From Acidimicrobiaceae bacterium (GTDB lineage Bacteria > Actinomycetota > Acidimicrobiia > Acidimicrobiales > Poriferisodalaceae): a DNA stretch of 64,000 bases. The stretch's first letter is position 1; each line of letters starts with the position of its first letter. The notes beneath the pieces are model-generated. The model worked only from the letters and a program-made list of their open reading frames with translations. It ran no database searches and had not been told where the DNA came from. The position numbers and the translations under genes were made by a program. The stretch covers positions 1-64,000 of the forward strand of contig JAPOPC010000064.1 in the NCBI GenBank assembly GCA_026713105.1. The letters are read 5' to 3'. Of this stretch, positions 1-7,845 are shown piece after piece.

Positions 1-179
1 CAGATGCCCCAACTCGTCGCCGCGCTCGCCCGTCACGCCGAGACAGTCACACCCACCTGCAATACTGCCCAACACTCGATCGCTGCATGACAACCGGAGC
101 CACCACCCGCAGCGACTTCAACAGCAAATGGGACATCCTCGTCGACGGGCGGGTCCATTGGTTTCCCGACTTTCCATGA
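1..179 (+). other. Left-edge fragment: end of one frame overlapping a 30-codon frame
   Basis: Frame 1 is open from the window edge to a TGA at 88-90 and gives 29 C-terminal codons of an unrecognised protein. An ATG at 87 overlaps that stop (ATGA) and opens a 30-codon frame ending with TGA at 177-179, containing the stretch SKWDILVDGRVHWF. Neither matches the Calx-beta repeat frame that becomes recognisable from about base 172. The overlap looks like an ordinary translationally coupled gene pair whose second member is cut off by the junction. The protein families are not recognised. Confidence 0.4.
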
Positions 180-258
180 CGCCGATCAGGACGATGAGTC
201 GTTCACGGTCACGATCACCGGGGCGCCGACGGGGTATTCGATCGGGTCTCCGTCGTCG

Positions 259-2457
259 GTGACGATCACGATCGTTGATGATGACAAGCCGTCGGTGTCG
301 TTGTCGGCGTCTCCGAACCCGGTGCGCGAGGGCGACCCGGTGACGGTCACCGCGAGGCTGTCGCAGGCCACGGCGGGTGCGTTGACGATTCCTGTGGTGT
401 TGAGCCGAGGCACATCGGAGTCGGGCGATCACGGCACGCTGACGAGCATCAATGTCGCGGCGGGCGCGACGTCGGGCAGCGCGACGGTGTCGACGGTCGA
501 GGACGCCGATGAGGACGATGAGACGTTCACGGTGTCGTTGGGTTCGTCGTTGCCGGCGACGGTGACGCGGGGCAGCCCGGCGTCTGTGACGGTGACGATC
601 AGCGAGGCGATCGAGGTGTCGTTGGGGCCCGCGCAGGTGTATGTGGCCGAGGGCGAACGGGCGCGGCTGTTGTTGGGGTTCTCAGCGGCGCCGCCCGACG
701 CGCAGTCCAAGGCGTTCGCGGTGACCACCAAGCGGGTCAGTTCTGAGCCGGGCGATCATTCCGAGCGGCAGTGGGTGACCTATTACGACGCGGAAGGCGG
801 CGACCGCAGCACGCAGGTGTTCATCGACACCAACGTCGACGGCGATTCCGATGACGAGGTGTTCACTGTCGAGTTGGACGCCTCCAAGCTGCCCGAGGGC
901 TATGTGGCGGCTGCGCAGTCGAAGGTGACCGTGACCATCATCGAGCCGCCCGAGGCGTCGCTGTCGGTGTCGGAGAAACGCGTGCTCGCCGGCCACCCGG
1001 TCACCGTCACCGCCACGCTGGCCAGACCGGCGCCCGCTGACACCCAGGTGTGGGTGCAAGTCACCCCGGGCACCGCAGACACGAGCGACTACAGCGCGTT
1101 CTGGCACAACCGTGAAGGGTTCCTGGCATTCGGCGTCGCTGCTGGGACCACGACCGGCACCACCCAGGTACGCACCAACGGCAAAGACGGCGACGCCTGC
1201 GACGAGACATTCACCGTCAGCGTGTACAAGAACCCCAGATACGAACTCGGCGACCCCTCCAGCGTCGAAGTGACCATCGCCGGCACACACCCCCAATCCG
1301 CCGAATGCACACCAAAAGCCCCCACCGACACCGGAGGCACAGGCACCGGCACCGGCACCGGCACCGGCACCGGCGGCGATACCGGGGGCGGCACAGGCAC
1401 CGGCACAGGGGGCGGCACCGGCGGCGGCACAGGGGGCGGCACCGGCGGCGGCACCGGCGGCGGCGGTACTGGCGGCGGCGCCGATGCCGAACGCGTCTTT
1501 GAGCGGCTGTGGGGCGCGGACCGTTACGCGACGTCGCTGCGGGTCGTCGAAGAAATCGCCGACGCCGGCGACGGCACGCTCGACACCGTGGTGCTCGCAG
1601 GCGGCCACAGCTTCGCCGACGCGCTCGTGGCGGGGCCGCTCGCGGCCAGTCTCGACAACGCGGCGCTGCTGCTCACCGCTGCGGGCGGGCTGCCCGAAGC
1701 CGTCGTCGCGCGTCTCGCCCAGCTCGGCGTCACCGAAGTCATCGCCGTGGGCAGCACCGACCACATCACCGACGCCGCGCTCGAAGCGCTCAACAGCCTC
1801 GACGCCGACCCCGAGCGCATCACCGCAGCCACCCCTTATGCCGTGTCCGCAGCCGTCGCGCGACGCATCGGACAGCCCGACACCCTCGGGCCCCAGCTCG
1901 GACGCACCGTGATCGTCGCGTCAGCCCAGAAATTCCCCGACGCGCTCGCCGCAGGACCCCTCGCCGCCGAAGGACCCCACCCGGTGCTCTACGCCGACAC
2001 CGGCACCCTCGACACCGAAGTCGCCGCCTACCTCGCCGCCAACGCCGACCACGTCATCGTCATGGGCGGCACCAAAGCCGTCACCCAGAACACCGAGGAC
2101 CAGATACGCGCCCTCAAACAAGCCAACCGGCCGCTCCAAGCCATGGCAGTCACCCGCATCGCCGGCGACGACCGCTACCACACCGCCGCCCTGCTCGCCC
2201 AATGGCTCACCGCCAGCCCCGACACGCAGGGACGCACCTGCTTCACCGCAGCCACCGCCGGACTCGCCAGCGGCCTCAACGCCGCCGACGCCGCCGCATC
2301 AGCACCAGTGCTCGCCCGCAGATGCGCACCCCTGCTGCTCACCCAACCCGACCGAATACCCCAACACACCAGAACATTCCTGCGCAACACCAACACCATC
2401 ATCATCTTCGGCGGCACCAAAGCCATCACCCAAACCGCACTCGACGACCTCGACTGA
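259..2457 (+). CDS. 5'-truncated Calx-beta repeat surface protein with cell wall-binding repeat 2 domains
   Basis: This is the C-terminal part of a secreted or cell-envelope protein. The coordinates start at the first in-frame GTG, but the Calx-beta coding frame is already recognisable from about 172 (HDADQDDESFTVTI) and is closed by a stop at 88-90, so no real start or signal peptide is present. Three Calx-beta-like repeats of about 110 residues (DADEDDETFTVSL, DGDSDDEVFTVEL and a third) are followed by a Thr/Gly linker (residues about 357-407). Three cell wall-binding repeat 2 units follow (from about residue 413; LAGGHSFADALVAGPLA, IVASAQKFPDALAAGPLA and a degenerate third). The CWB2 domains should anchor it to the wall. 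A perfect hairpin follows the stop. Confidence 0.85.
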   Translation: MTITIVDDDKPSVSLSASPNPVREGDPVTVTARLSQATAGALTIPVVLSRGTSESGDHGTLTSINVAAGATSGSATVSTVEDADEDDETFTVSLGSSLPATVTRGSPASVTVTISEAIEVSLGPAQVYVAEGERARLLLGFSAAPPDAQSKAFAVTTKRVSSEPGDHSERQWVTYYDAEGGDRSTQVFIDTNVDGDSDDEVFTVELDASKLPEGYVAAAQSKVTVTIIEPPEASLSVSEKRVLAGHPVTVTATLARPAPADTQVWVQVTPGTADTSDYSAFWHNREGFLAFGVAAGTTTGTTQVRTNGKDGDACDETFTVSVYKNPRYELGDPSSVEVTIAGTHPQSAECTPKAPTDTGGTGTGTGTGTGTGGDTGGGTGTGTGGGTGGGTGGGTGGGTGGGGTGGGADAERVFERLWGADRYATSLRVVEEIADAGDGTLDTVVLAGGHSFADALVAGPLAASLDNAALLLTAAGGLPEAVVARLAQLGVTEVIAVGSTDHITDAALEALNSLDADPERITAATPYAVSAAVARRIGQPDTLGPQLGRTVIVASAQKFPDALAAGPLAAEGPHPVLYADTGTLDTEVAAYLAANADHVIVMGGTKAVTQNTEDQIRALKQANRPLQAMAVTRIAGDDRYHTAALLAQWLTASPDTQGRTCFTAATAGLASGLNAADAAASAPVLARRCAPLLLTQPDRIPQHTRTFLRNTNTIIIFGGTKAITQTALDDLD
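1330..1480 (+). repeat. GGCACC-type hexanucleotide low-complexity repeat
   Basis: Runs of GGCACC/GGCGGC hexamers encode a Gly/Thr linker between the Calx-beta and cell-wall-binding parts of the surface protein. Hexamer gain or loss keeps the frame, so slippage would change linker length rather than switch the gene off. Confidence 0.85.
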
Positions 2458-2466
2458 TTCGCGCAG

Positions 2467-2483
2467 GCTCCAAGGATTGGAGC
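2467..2483 (+). terminator. Hairpin after the surface-protein gene
   Basis: A perfect 7-bp stem (GCTCCAA/TTGGAGC) with a 3-nt loop lies 9 nt after the stop codon. There is no T-run, as is common in high-GC actinobacteria, so terminator function is inferred. Confidence 0.4.
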
Positions 2484-2729
2484 AAGCATGGGATTCATGG
2501 ACACAGAAGCGGGCCCGGCGGCGACGGCCGGCCACAGCGTGACTCGCGCACCGTCAGCGGTCTTGGTGTCGAGCAGAGGCTCGAGCGGTGTGGACGCCCC
2601 GGCCGCGACAAGGGTGTCCTCGATGGCCTCGGAGACGACCGTCTAGAGTTGGCCGAGTCATTCGAGACGCGCAGGCGCTGACCGAAGCTTGGCGTTCTCG
2701 AGCTTTGCAAGACAGATGGGGAGATCACG

Positions 2730-3566
2730 ATGTCGACGAACGATCTTGGAACGCGCACGCACGCCCAACGGCGTGCCGCAGCGCTCGAAGTGTTCGAAGG
2801 GTTCACCAATGGCGAGCTCGATGCTGAACGGGCGCAGCGCTCGATGACCCAGCGCTTGGGCGCACTCGGCACATTCGCCTTCGATGTCGTCATGGGCGAC
2901 GTTTGGTCGCGACCAGAACTCTCTCGCCGCGACCGCAGCCTCATCGTCATCGCTTCTCTCGCGGCCACCGGATCAGTCGAGGAGTTGTCACTGCATACCG
3001 AGATCGGGCTGAACCACGGCCTGACTCGCACTGAGATCGAGGAGATCATGCTGCACGTGGCCGCCTATGCCGGATTCCCGACGGCCAGGGCAGCCCAGCA
3101 GGTCGTGGACGACCGTTTTCGCACCCTCGATGGCGTCGACAGGCTGCCGGAACGCTCGTCGGCAGCCGAGCTGGACGACAGCGAACGCGAGCGGCGAGGT
3201 GTTGAAGTGCGCCAGTCGCTGACCGGAGGCCGTTCTTCGGGCGACCCGGCCGCAGACATGGCAGGGCTGGTCGGGTTGCTCGGCGGTGTCGGCCGCATCG
3301 CGTACCGCTGGGTGTTCGGTGACCTCTGGTCCAGAGACGAGCTGTCGCGTCGGGATCGCAGCATCGTCGTGATCTCAATCCTGACAGTGCTCGGCTGCAC
3401 CGACGAGCTTGCTTTCCACGTACCCGCAGCCCTCAACCACGGTCTGTCACGCACAGAGATCGAGGAGATCATGGTGCAGATGACCATCTACGGGGGCATT
3501 CCGCGCGCTGGTGAAGGATTCCAGGCAATGAAGAGAGCCTTCGACACCGTGGATTCTCGCGGTTGA
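2730..3566 (+). CDS. Tandem carboxymuconolactone decarboxylase-like protein
   Basis: A 278-residue protein carrying two CMD/AhpD-fold domains in tandem. Each has the same core: RRDRSLIVIA...EELSLHTEIGLNHGLTRTEIEEIM near residues 65-115, and RRDRSIVVIS...ELAFHVPAALNHGLSRTEIEEIM near 205-250. The conserved His residues and the absence of a CxxC pair point to PcaC-like rather than AhpD-like chemistry. A good ribosome site (GGGGAG) precedes the ATG. The fold assignment is firm; the substrate is unknown. The protein may act in ring-cleavage lactone metabolism or simply be a stand-alone CMD paralogue. The esterase gene follows on the same strand. Confidence 0.85.
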   Translation: MSTNDLGTRTHAQRRAAALEVFEGFTNGELDAERAQRSMTQRLGALGTFAFDVVMGDVWSRPELSRRDRSLIVIASLAATGSVEELSLHTEIGLNHGLTRTEIEEIMLHVAAYAGFPTARAAQQVVDDRFRTLDGVDRLPERSSAAELDDSERERRGVEVRQSLTGGRSSGDPAADMAGLVGLLGGVGRIAYRWVFGDLWSRDELSRRDRSIVVISILTVLGCTDELAFHVPAALNHGLSRTEIEEIMVQMTIYGGIPRAGEGFQAMKRAFDTVDSRG

Positions 3567-3633
3567 AGCTGCGGGGCTACTCTCGGCGCGACGCCGCGGA
3601 GGCAAGGGGCCGCCAGGCGCACAGGGGGCCATC

Positions 3634-4707
3634 ATGAGCACGACAGAAGTACATCGGCCGGGACGGCTCGGCGATCCGGACATGACCATTGCGGAGGATC
3701 CTCGGGCCGACCCGCGCATGGCCGCAGTGCTGGAGCTGGTCGGCATGGGCGGCCACGGCGAACCGTCGCCCGCCACCGCAGACACGTCGATGGAAGACCT
3801 GTACGCATGGGTGAACGAGGCCGAGCCCGGCTTCGAAATGCTCTTCGGCGCGCTCTTCGGGGATCTGCCGCCGGTCGAGGGCGTGGAGTCACGCACCGAG
3901 GTCATCAGCGGGGTCGACGGCAACGACATCAATCTCTATATCCATCGCCAGACAGACGCCGAGGGCCCGCAGCCGTGCGTGTACCACATCCATGGCGGCG
4001 GCATGGTGCTGCTGAAGGCATCGGGCCTGTCCTATGTGCGCTGGCGGGACGAGCTGGCAGCGCTCGGACTGGTCGCGATCGGCGTGGAGTTCCGAAACGG
4101 CGGCGGCGAACTGGGCAATCACCCGTTCCCGGCCGGTCTCAACGACTGCGCGTCGGGACTGCAATGGGTCGCCGCCAACTCCGAAGCGCTCGGCGTGTCC
4201 ACGATCACCGTGTCGGGCGAGTCCGGCGGCGGGAACCTGACGCTGGCAACCGCGCTCAAGGCCAAGAGCGACGGGTACCTCGATCTCATCGACGGCGTGT
4301 TCGCGCAATGCCCGTACATCTCGGGCATGTACGCCGATCCGCCCGCCGACCTGCCGTCGCTGCACGAGAACAACCAGTACTTCCTGGACTGCGAGAACAT
4401 GGGCGGCATCGCCAAGGTGTACGACCTCGGAGGGCCGGACCGAACGAACCCGCTGGCGTGGCCACTGCACGCCACCGCGGACGATCTGGCCGGGCTGCCG
4501 CCGCACGTCATCTCGGTGAACGAGCTCGACCCGCTGCGCGATGAAGGGCTCGCCTACTACCGCAAGCTGGCTGCCGCTGGCAACAGCGTTCAGGCCCGCA
4601 CGGTCAACGGCACCTGCCACGCAGGCGACGTGATCTTCCGCGGCGCCATGCCAGAGGTGTACGCGGCAACCGCCGCCGCGCTGCGCGACTTCGCCTACTC
4701 GGTGTAG
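3634..4707 (+). CDS. Alpha/beta hydrolase, HSL-type esterase
   Basis: A 357-residue hydrolase of the hormone-sensitive-lipase family. The oxyanion-hole motif HGGG starts at H120 and the nucleophile elbow GESGGG has S197. A late Asp (NELDPLRDEG) and His (GTCHAGD) complete the catalytic triad. It should hydrolyse small carboxylic esters in the cytoplasm, as no signal peptide is seen. It lies 67 bp after the CMD-like gene on the same strand and may be co-transcribed with it. Natural substrate not inferable. Confidence 0.88.
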   Translation: MSTTEVHRPGRLGDPDMTIAEDPRADPRMAAVLELVGMGGHGEPSPATADTSMEDLYAWVNEAEPGFEMLFGALFGDLPPVEGVESRTEVISGVDGNDINLYIHRQTDAEGPQPCVYHIHGGGMVLLKASGLSYVRWRDELAALGLVAIGVEFRNGGGELGNHPFPAGLNDCASGLQWVAANSEALGVSTITVSGESGGGNLTLATALKAKSDGYLDLIDGVFAQCPYISGMYADPPADLPSLHENNQYFLDCENMGGIAKVYDLGGPDRTNPLAWPLHATADDLAGLPPHVISVNELDPLRDEGLAYYRKLAAAGNSVQARTVNGTCHAGDVIFRGAMPEVYAATAAALRDFAYSV

Positions 4708-4831
4708 GCAGCCGCCACCGCTCGCCGCCAAGCACGCTGCCTCGCCGTCGGCTTGCGCCAAGCATCCACGGCTCCGCAAGCCACGCCCCAAGTGCATTCT
4801 CTACTGGTAGCCAGATTGGTATGTTCAGTGC

Positions 4832-5086
4832 ATGTCAACCACGCAGATTGCGGTTCGACTGCCAGACGCGCTCTTGACGCAGTTGGACCATCTGGTCACC
4901 ACTGGCGTCTTCGAATCGCGCGCCGCTGCCGTGAGGGCGGGTGTGGAGTCGGTCACGGCTGAGAGCGCGCGTCAGGAGATCGACCGAGCCATTGTCGACG
5001 GGTATCGGCGCATACCGCCGACCAATGACGAGTTGCTTGCCGCACGGGCATTCCTGCGCAGTTCCATACTCGAGGAGCCGTGGTGA
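4832..5086 (+). CDS. Ribbon-helix-helix antitoxin
   Basis: An 84-residue protein whose N-terminus (MSTTQIAVRLPDALLTQLDHLV followed by SRAAAVRAGVE) is a typical ribbon-helix-helix DNA-binding domain. The C-terminal tail should wrap and neutralise the toxin. Its stop overlaps the start of the downstream MazF-like gene, the usual antitoxin-first order. Two TGGTA half-sites 12 bp apart lie just upstream of the ATG and could be its operator. RHH antitoxins paired with MazF are known from mycobacteria (MazE-type), so this is a recognised combination. Confidence 0.85.
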   Translation: MSTTQIAVRLPDALLTQLDHLVTTGVFESRAAAVRAGVESVTAESARQEIDRAIVDGYRRIPPTNDELLAARAFLRSSILEEPW

Positions 5087-5400
5087 TGATTCCTCGTCAC
5101 GGGGAAGTCTGGTGGGGCGAGCACGAAGACGCCGGCCGTCGGCCGTATCTGGTGATGACGCGAGATGCAGCCATCGGTGTGGTCGACCGCGTCATCGCCG
5201 TGCCGCTGACACGCACGATCCGCGATATCCCGACCGAGGTCCACCTAGACCGCCAAGACGGCGTACCCCAGGAATGCGCCGCAAGCCTCGACAACATCGG
5301 TGTGGTGCCCACAGGCGATCTGACCGAGCGAATCTGCACGCTCGGGCCCGCCCGTCTCGCGCAGGTCTGTGCGGCTCTCGCTGTCGCCGTCGACTGCTGA
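5086..5400 (+). CDS. MazF/PemK-like endoribonuclease toxin
   Basis: A 104-residue MazF-fold toxin predicted to cleave mRNA. Visible family features are RHGEVWWGE at the N-terminus, GRRPYLVMTRD in the first strands, the VPLTRTIRDIPTEV segment and ECAASLDNIG near residue 65. The ATG at 5086 overlaps the antitoxin stop (TGATG) and gives the usual MIPRHGEVWW start; in-frame GTGs at 5080 and 5083 are less likely. The pair forms a type II toxin-antitoxin module at the left side of the defence-like island. Confidence 0.9.
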   Translation: MIPRHGEVWWGEHEDAGRRPYLVMTRDAAIGVVDRVIAVPLTRTIRDIPTEVHLDRQDGVPQECAASLDNIGVVPTGDLTERICTLGPARLAQVCAALAVAVDC

Positions 5401-5487
5401 GCGGTCGAGAGGGCACTGGCCGCGTCTGCCGACGAGGCGACCGAACTACAGGCCGAGGTCGAACAGCGGTGCCGCATAGCGGTGCAA

Positions 5488-5515
5488 GTGGTGTAAGTGG
5501 TGTATGTTGCACCAC
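5488..5515 (+). promoter_or_regulatory. GTGGTG direct/inverted repeat operator candidate
   Basis: GTGGTG occurs at 5488-5493 and 5497-5502, and its inverse CACCAC at 5510-5515, ending directly before the ATG at 5516. Short repeated half-sites are typical of ribbon-helix-helix operators, and the downstream protein begins with an RHH domain. Autoregulation is inferred. Confidence 0.4.
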
Positions 5516-5950
5516 ATGCGCCGGCTGAGCGTGACCATTTCTGACGAACTCGATGCCGAGATCGAGCGGTACCGCGAACAGCAACCGGTGCCGCCGCCCA
5601 CCGCTTCGCTGGTTCAGCATGCACTCGGAGAATTCCTCAGCCGCCATTCGCAACCGGCACAGACGACGCTGGAACGCGTCCTGCGGCATCGAGACGACAT
5701 CAAGCAGCTCGCGACCGAGCACCACGTCGCCGACGTGCGACTGTTCGGCTCCACCGCACGCGGCACCGCCGGCACCGACAGCGATATCGACCTGTTGGTC
5801 ACGGTGTCGGACACTGCAACGCTGTTCGACTTGGCGCGGCTCAGCAGTGTGCTTGAAGCGCTCTTGGATGCGCCAGTCGATGTCGTCAGCGACAACGGCA
5901 TGACTGAGGCCGAGCGTCGAGCAGTCGACCGTTACGCCATCGCGCTGTGA
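5516..5950 (+). CDS. RHH-fused MNT nucleotidyltransferase antitoxin (MntA-like)
   Basis: A 144-residue two-part protein. Residues 1-41 form a ribbon-helix-helix domain (MRRLSVTISDELDAEIERY). Residues about 60-144 form a minimal nucleotidyltransferase with the exact hallmark GSx10DxD (G78, S79, D90, D92). MntA proteins AMPylate a Tyr of the partner HEPN toxin and so inactivate it. Most MntA antitoxins lack a DNA-binding domain, so the RHH fusion is unusual and suggests built-in autoregulation. The ATG at 5516 is preferred over 5504, which lies inside the putative operator. The stop overlaps the HEPN start (GTGA). Confidence 0.88.
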   Translation: MRRLSVTISDELDAEIERYREQQPVPPPTASLVQHALGEFLSRHSQPAQTTLERVLRHRDDIKQLATEHHVADVRLFGSTARGTAGTDSDIDLLVTVSDTATLFDLARLSSVLEALLDAPVDVVSDNGMTEAERRAVDRYAIAL

Positions 5951-6294
5951 ATGACGAAGACGCCTTCCGTCTCAGACACGTGCTCGACGCAGCCGAGCGT
6001 GCGATCCGATACTCGGGTCTGCGCGCGGAGATTCCCGATGACACGATGGCTGCGGACGCTCTGCTGCGGTGCTTGACGGTCATCGGCGAATGTGCTTCGC
6101 GGTTGACCGACGAAGCGGCGGCAATGATCCCGACGCTGCCGGTGGCGATGGCCCGTGGGTTGCGAAATCGCATCGTGCACGCCTATTGGACCATCGATGC
6201 ATCAACGGCGTGGCGAACTGCCGAGGACGACCTTCCATTGCTCGCCGATGAGGTGCGCGCCGCTCTCGAACGAGTCAGACGATCTCGGCAGTGA
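5947..6294 (+). CDS. HEPN-domain ribonuclease toxin (HepT-like, DUF86)
   Basis: A 115-residue helical HEPN protein with the diagnostic RX4HXY motif (R73, H78, Y80 in RNRIVHAY). R and H are the RNase catalytic residues, and the Tyr is the site AMPylated by MntA in the characterised HepT/MntA system. Preceding features (DDTMAADALLRCLTVIGECASRL) match DUF86. It overlaps the MNT gene by 4 bases, indicating translational coupling. Confidence in the TA assignment is high; the RNA target is unknown. Confidence 0.9.
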   Translation: MNDEDAFRLRHVLDAAERAIRYSGLRAEIPDDTMAADALLRCLTVIGECASRLTDEAAAMIPTLPVAMARGLRNRIVHAYWTIDASTAWRTAEDDLPLLADEVRAALERVRRSRQ

Positions 6295-6402
6295 TCCAGT
6301 CGTCATCAAAGCGGAAGCCGGACCGCACCACCGCCCGCCCGTACACTCTGGTCACCTTGGGTCAGCCACTGCGGATCGGCGCATTAGCCGCGGAGAGCTT
6401 TC

Positions 6403-7815
6403 ATGTTCACATCGATGAGACTGAAGAACTTCAAGTCATGGGCGGACACCGGCGAATTGCGTCTCGCCCCAGTAACCGGATTCTTCGGTGCCAACAGTTC
6501 GGGCAAGTCAAGCCTTCTGCACGCCTTCGTGCTCATGAAGCAAACCGCTCAATCTAGCGATGCCGCTAGCGCCCTCAACCTTGGTGACAAAAATCGCATC
6601 GTTGATTTCGGCAACCTCTCGCAAGTCACTCACGGGAATATCTTCGAACAACTTGGCATGGAGTTCCGGTGGGAAACTGAGCCTTGGCTTGCTGCGCTCA
6701 CGCGAAGAGCCGCCAAGAAAACGGAGACATCTAGCGACGCAATAGATCGTTACCATAGGATCGCGTTTGACAAGGACCTAGAGTTTCAGTTCCAAATGGT
6801 CGGACTGGGTAGCGACATTGAGAGCTTGAGTTATAAGACCGGTGCCAATATCCTTGAGTATAAGAAAACCAGCGACTCTCTGGTCGCCGAAAATGGAAGC
6901 TTTGAGCTGAGATTTGCTACCGTTAGCGAGCAACCGCTTAACGCGCTTCCCGATGACAGCATCCCGGATCTAGATCCACCGACCAAATGCTACAAGTTCT
7001 CCAACAGCGCTCACCACGCGACTCACGGCTCATCGATTCTAGCTACGCTGGAACGCGAGTTCGAGCAGCAGTTCGTCCAGAAACTCCATTATTTGGGTCC
7101 GCTGAGAACGCGCGGGGAGCGAGTGTATAATTGGAGACAATCTGCGCCATTCGATGTCGATGTGGATGGATCCAACACAGTACAAGCACTCTTGGCTGCG
7201 AGAGACCACGGTAAACCAAATGCGCGCCCGTCAAGAATGGAAGGATCATCTGGAGAACCAATCAGCGTCGAGGAGCACGTTGCGCAATGGCTCAAAGAAC
7301 TGGGATTGGCATCGGTATTCGAAACGCGCAAGCTGCAAGGTGCGGACGACTTCTATGAAGTACTGCTACGAACGGAATCGAAGTCAAAGCCGATTTCGCT
7401 CGTCGACGTAGGATTTGGGGTGTCTCAAGTGCTGCCGGTCCTTGTGCTGCTGGCGTACGTGCCTGAAGGCGTGACAGTCCTGCTTGAGCAACCCGAAATG
7501 CATCTTCACCCAGCTTCTCAATCCGCACTCGCCGATATCCTGCTGGAAGTTGCCACAGAACGTAAATTGCAGGTGATCGTCGAGAGCCATAGCGAACACC
7601 TATTGACACGACTCCAACGACGCGTCGCGGAAGGAGTCGTGGACGATGACGATGTGGCACTGTACTTCTGTGAGCACGATGGGCACAAGTCTGAGATAAC
7701 GCCGTTGAAGCTGAATGAGGATGGCGAGATCGGCAACTGGCCGAAGAACTTCTTTGGAGACGCCATGGGCGAAGCAGTGGCGATGGTCGAAGCCCGTGCG
7801 CATCGGCACAAGTGA
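6403..7815 (+). CDS. AAA/ABC-type ATPase (OLD/DUF3696-like)
   Basis: A 470-residue SMC/ABC-like ATPase. Walker A is GANSSGKS at residues 29-36, an ABC-signature-like stretch DVGFGVSQVLPV lies near 330, Walker B is LLEQPEMHLHP with E362 and E365, and the H-loop is VESHSEH. The C-terminal GEIGNWPKNFFGD stretch is DUF3696-like. Unlike OLD nucleases it has no TOPRIM domain; its probable effector is the PIN-like protein encoded 30 bp downstream. The gene is visibly more AT-rich than its neighbours, suggesting horizontal transfer. GGAGAG precedes the ATG. A defence function is inferred from architecture and neighbours. Confidence 0.85.
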   Translation: MFTSMRLKNFKSWADTGELRLAPVTGFFGANSSGKSSLLHAFVLMKQTAQSSDAASALNLGDKNRIVDFGNLSQVTHGNIFEQLGMEFRWETEPWLAALTRRAAKKTETSSDAIDRYHRIAFDKDLEFQFQMVGLGSDIESLSYKTGANILEYKKTSDSLVAENGSFELRFATVSEQPLNALPDDSIPDLDPPTKCYKFSNSAHHATHGSSILATLEREFEQQFVQKLHYLGPLRTRGERVYNWRQSAPFDVDVDGSNTVQALLAARDHGKPNARPSRMEGSSGEPISVEEHVAQWLKELGLASVFETRKLQGADDFYEVLLRTESKSKPISLVDVGFGVSQVLPVLVLLAYVPEGVTVLLEQPEMHLHPASQSALADILLEVATERKLQVIVESHSEHLLTRLQRRVAEGVVDDDDVALYFCEHDGHKSEITPLKLNEDGEIGNWPKNFFGDAMGEAVAMVEARAHRHK

Positions 7816-7845
7816 CTCGTAGATCGCAACTCGACGCCGCCCAGC

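Noticed and set aside
1305-1502. Open frame rich in His/Arg inside the GGCACC repeat
   Set aside because: Pure frame-shifted reading of the hexanucleotide tract within the Calx-beta/CWB2 gene.
2488-2646. 53-codon open frame between the surface protein and CMD-like genes
   Set aside because: Low-complexity Ser/Ala/Thr composition, no ribosome site and no recognisable domain.
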